A stretch of 64,000 bases of DNA, taken from NP936 sp002726085. Its GTDB lineage: Bacteria; Acidobacteriota; Vicinamibacteria; Vicinamibacterales; UBA8438. The DNA is taken from assembly GCA_036012905.1 (NCBI GenBank), contig DASCQF010000104.1, positions 68,240 through 132,239 of the forward strand, in the 5' to 3' direction. Position numbers and translations under genes: made by a program. The notes under the pieces are model-generated. The model did no database searches, was not told where the DNA came from, and worked only from the letters and a program-made list of their open reading frames with translations. This document shows, one piece after another, positions 62,397-64,000 of the stretch (positions within the stretch are counted from its first letter, which is position 1; each line of letters opens with the position of its first letter).

Positions 62397-62735
62397 GGAC
62401 CGCACCACCGAGCCTCGAGAATTGACAACACACCAAGGGCACCCTCCACGGGGGTCGGGCACGGGCTACCGGATCGCACAACTCAGGCTCGCGGCCATTG
62501 TACTCGAGACTGCGAGGCTCTTGCCTCACTCGTCAGCTCGCCGCCTGTCATAACCGATTCTGATCCGCGGGCGATCGGGCCTCCCTGACCCAGGGGTCTC
62601 GGGAGCGAACGATTGACATACGGCTAACTTTATATTTTGATATATAGAAGTCTCATGCGGCTATCTCTAAAGCTGTTTATTTCTACGTATGGAAAAGCAC
62701 GATCCTCACCCGCGCCCGTGGTCGGGAGGTTCGCG
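62397..62735. other. Intergenic region with an A+T-rich segment
   Basis: No gene seen. Bases ~62610-62700 are clearly A+T-rich. TTGACA at 62613 is a -35-like box, but TATA-type -10 candidates are at unusual spacing, so the porin promoter is not certain. No known element recognised. Confidence 0.45.
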
Positions 62736-64000
62736 ATGGCGGTGCTCGTGGCCGGAGTGGTTGCCCCGGTCGCCACCGCCCAGGCGCGTCCAGAATCGCC
62801 GATTCTGAGCGATCACGACATATTTGGTGAGTTGACAGAATGGGCGGCTGGAGGTTGGCGGCTCGGCGATTCGGCGAACCGCTCCAACTCCAGCATGCCA
62901 GCGGCTCCAGGCCTTCGACTCGAGCGTTCCGTCGTCCAGGTGCGGTCCCAGACGCCCTCGGCATCGTCACCGAGCGCGATCTCGGGGTACATGGACTTCC
63001 ACTTCAACAATGTCGAGCATCAGGACGCCAGGCTCGATTTTCATCGGTTCGTCTTGCTGTTCACGCACAGCTTCTCGGACCGGGTCCGGTTCGTCTCCGA
63101 GCTCGAGCTGGAGCATGCCTTTGTCGAGGGGCTCGAAGAGGCAGGGGAGCTCGAGCTCGAACAGGCCTACATCGACTTTCTCGTCACCCGCGAGCTGAAC
63201 TTCCGCGCCGGGATGCTCCTGGTGCCGGTCGGCATCATCAATGAGCGGCACGAGCCGCCGGTGTATCACGGCGTCGAGCGGCCGTTCGTCGACTCCGTCA
63301 TCGTGCCGAGTACCTGGTTCGAGGCGGGTGCCGGCGTGCACGGTGAGGTGGGGCGTGGTCTCCGGTACCGGGCCTATGTGATGGCGCCGCTCGATGCGAC
63401 TGGCTTCAGCGCCGACGAGGGGCTTCGTGGCGGACGGCAGAAGGGGGCACAGGCGAACGTCCGGAACGCGGCCACCACCGGTCGGATCGAGTATGTGGGC
63501 GTGCCCGGGCTCTGGACCGGCGCCAGCTTCTGGCGTGGCAAGACCGGATTCCGCTTTCCCCGGGTCGAGACCCAGGTGACGATGGCGGAGGTGGATGCAC
63601 GCTACCGGGCTGGCGAGCTCGAGGCGCGCGCGCAGTATGCCCATTCATGGCTCGACGGGATGGGGGAGCTCAGCCGGACGCTGCAGCGGACCATCGGCGT
63701 CAGTCCAAACATCGCGCGTCAGATCCGTGGGTTCTATCTGGAGGCGTCCTATTTCGTCCTCCCGAATCCGGCCCCCCGTGAGGCGGCGGTGTTCGTGCGC
63801 TACGAGAACTTCGACACGCAATTTCGGATGCCGGGCGGCTTCGAGGCCCTTCCGCAGTTCGACCGCGACGCCTGGATGGTCGGGTTCTCGTATTACCCGG
63901 ACCCGGACGTGGTGCTGAAACTCGACTACTCGATTGTGGGAAACCAGAGCGATGTGGTCGAAGCACCAAACTCGCTCAACATCGGACTCGGATGGTGGTT
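62736..64000 (+). CDS. Outer-membrane porin, 3' end outside the window
   Basis: ATG 62736 is chosen because GGGAGG lies seven bases upstream; ATG 62655 is in frame but has no ribosome site. A signal peptide ends near TAQA. The remainder is rich in amphipathic strands: YMDFHFNN, FHRFVLLFTHSFSDRVRF, LELEQAYIDFLVTRELNFRAGMLLVPVGIINERHEPPV, IEYVGVPGLWTGASFW, and LGWW at the window edge, close to where porins end. It looks like a phosphate-selective-porin-like barrel of the acidobacterial type, probably only a base or a few from the end. Confidence 0.82.
   Translation, partial: MAVLVAGVVAPVATAQARPESPILSDHDIFGELTEWAAGGWRLGDSANRSNSSMPAAPGLRLERSVVQVRSQTPSASSPSAISGYMDFHFNNVEHQDARLDFHRFVLLFTHSFSDRVRFVSELELEHAFVEGLEEAGELELEQAYIDFLVTRELNFRAGMLLVPVGIINERHEPPVYHGVERPFVDSVIVPSTWFEAGAGVHGEVGRGLRYRAYVMAPLDATGFSADEGLRGGRQKGAQANVRNAATTGRIEYVGVPGLWTGASFWRGKTGFRFPRVETQVTMAEVDARYRAGELEARAQYAHSWLDGMGELSRTLQRTIGVSPNIARQIRGFYLEASYFVLPNPAPREAAVFVRYENFDTQFRMPGGFEALPQFDRDAWMVGFSYYPDPDVVLKLDYSIVGNQSDVVEAPNSLNIGLGWW

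Overview
The window is about 64 kb of G+C-rich, densely coded bacterial DNA with no rRNA or tRNA seen. It looks like a Gram-negative, aerobic acidobacterium of the Vicinamibacteria type. That is inferred from the gene families: DUF1587/1592/1588/1585 cytochromes next to DUF1552 proteins and ankyrin-repeat proteins, a PadR-type regulator, many secreted PQQ/NHL propellers, c-type cytochromes, Tat and lipoprotein signals, and a porin. No marker gene confirms it.

Layout. 1-6 kb: a forward run with the end of a quinoprotein dehydrogenase fused to a blue-copper domain, a cupin, an epoxide-hydrolase-like lipoprotein, two VOC proteins and a DUF1499 protein. 6-10.9 kb: two secreted proteins (one a c'-like cytochrome), a STAS protein overlapping a UbiD-type decarboxylase, and a small secreted protein. 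11-13.2 kb: a haem/copper monooxygenase-like protein and an LTxxQ (Spy-like) protein. 13.3-17.7 kb (minus): acrylyl-CoA-reductase-like, acyl-CoA synthetase and exported formamidase-like genes. 17.8-22.4 kb: nrtR followed by overlapping nadA-nadB-nadC, with a promoter/palindrome in front of nadA. 22.5-25.5 kb: two more tandem haem/copper monooxygenase-like genes with terminators. 25.6-28.7 kb: a DUF3471-like protein, an MBL hydrolase, a decayed gene and a PadR-GAF-PP2C fusion. 28.9-35 kb: DUF1592, DUF1552 and ankyrin genes, then a CBS protein. 35-37 kb (minus): a creatininase remnant and a glycosyltransferase. 37.3-42.1 kb: a three-subunit Tat-exported molybdenum hydroxylase and a VOC protein. 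42.1-42.7 kb: a repeat array. 42.7-44.7 kb (minus): a flavin reductase and an MBL protein. 44.9-50.1 kb: a second DUF1592-DUF1552-ankyrin set. 50.2-56.7 kb: a small secreted protein, a peptidylamidoglycolate-lyase-like NHL protein, a thiol-redox protein with an in-frame TGA at a UxxC motif, a PQQ propeller, glgB, a universal-stress gene with an in-frame TGA, and a DinB-like protein. 56.9-64 kb: a small secreted protein, an enolase-superfamily enzyme, a sugar-phosphate isomerase, a mannosyltransferase-like gene with an in-frame TGA, a Rieske protein with a truncated cytochrome b, and a porin.

Themes. Much of the content is periplasmic or membrane redox chemistry: three cytochrome c-copper hydroxylase fusions, two planctomycete-type cytochromes, PQQ propellers, a molybdenum hydroxylase and a Rieske protein. 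Several short intergenic repeat families recur. There are four gene remnants. The most testable novel points are the candidate selenoprotein at 51698-52261 with a SECIS-like hairpin, the PadR-GAF-phosphatase fusion, and the co-occurrence of PHM-like and PAL-like proteins.
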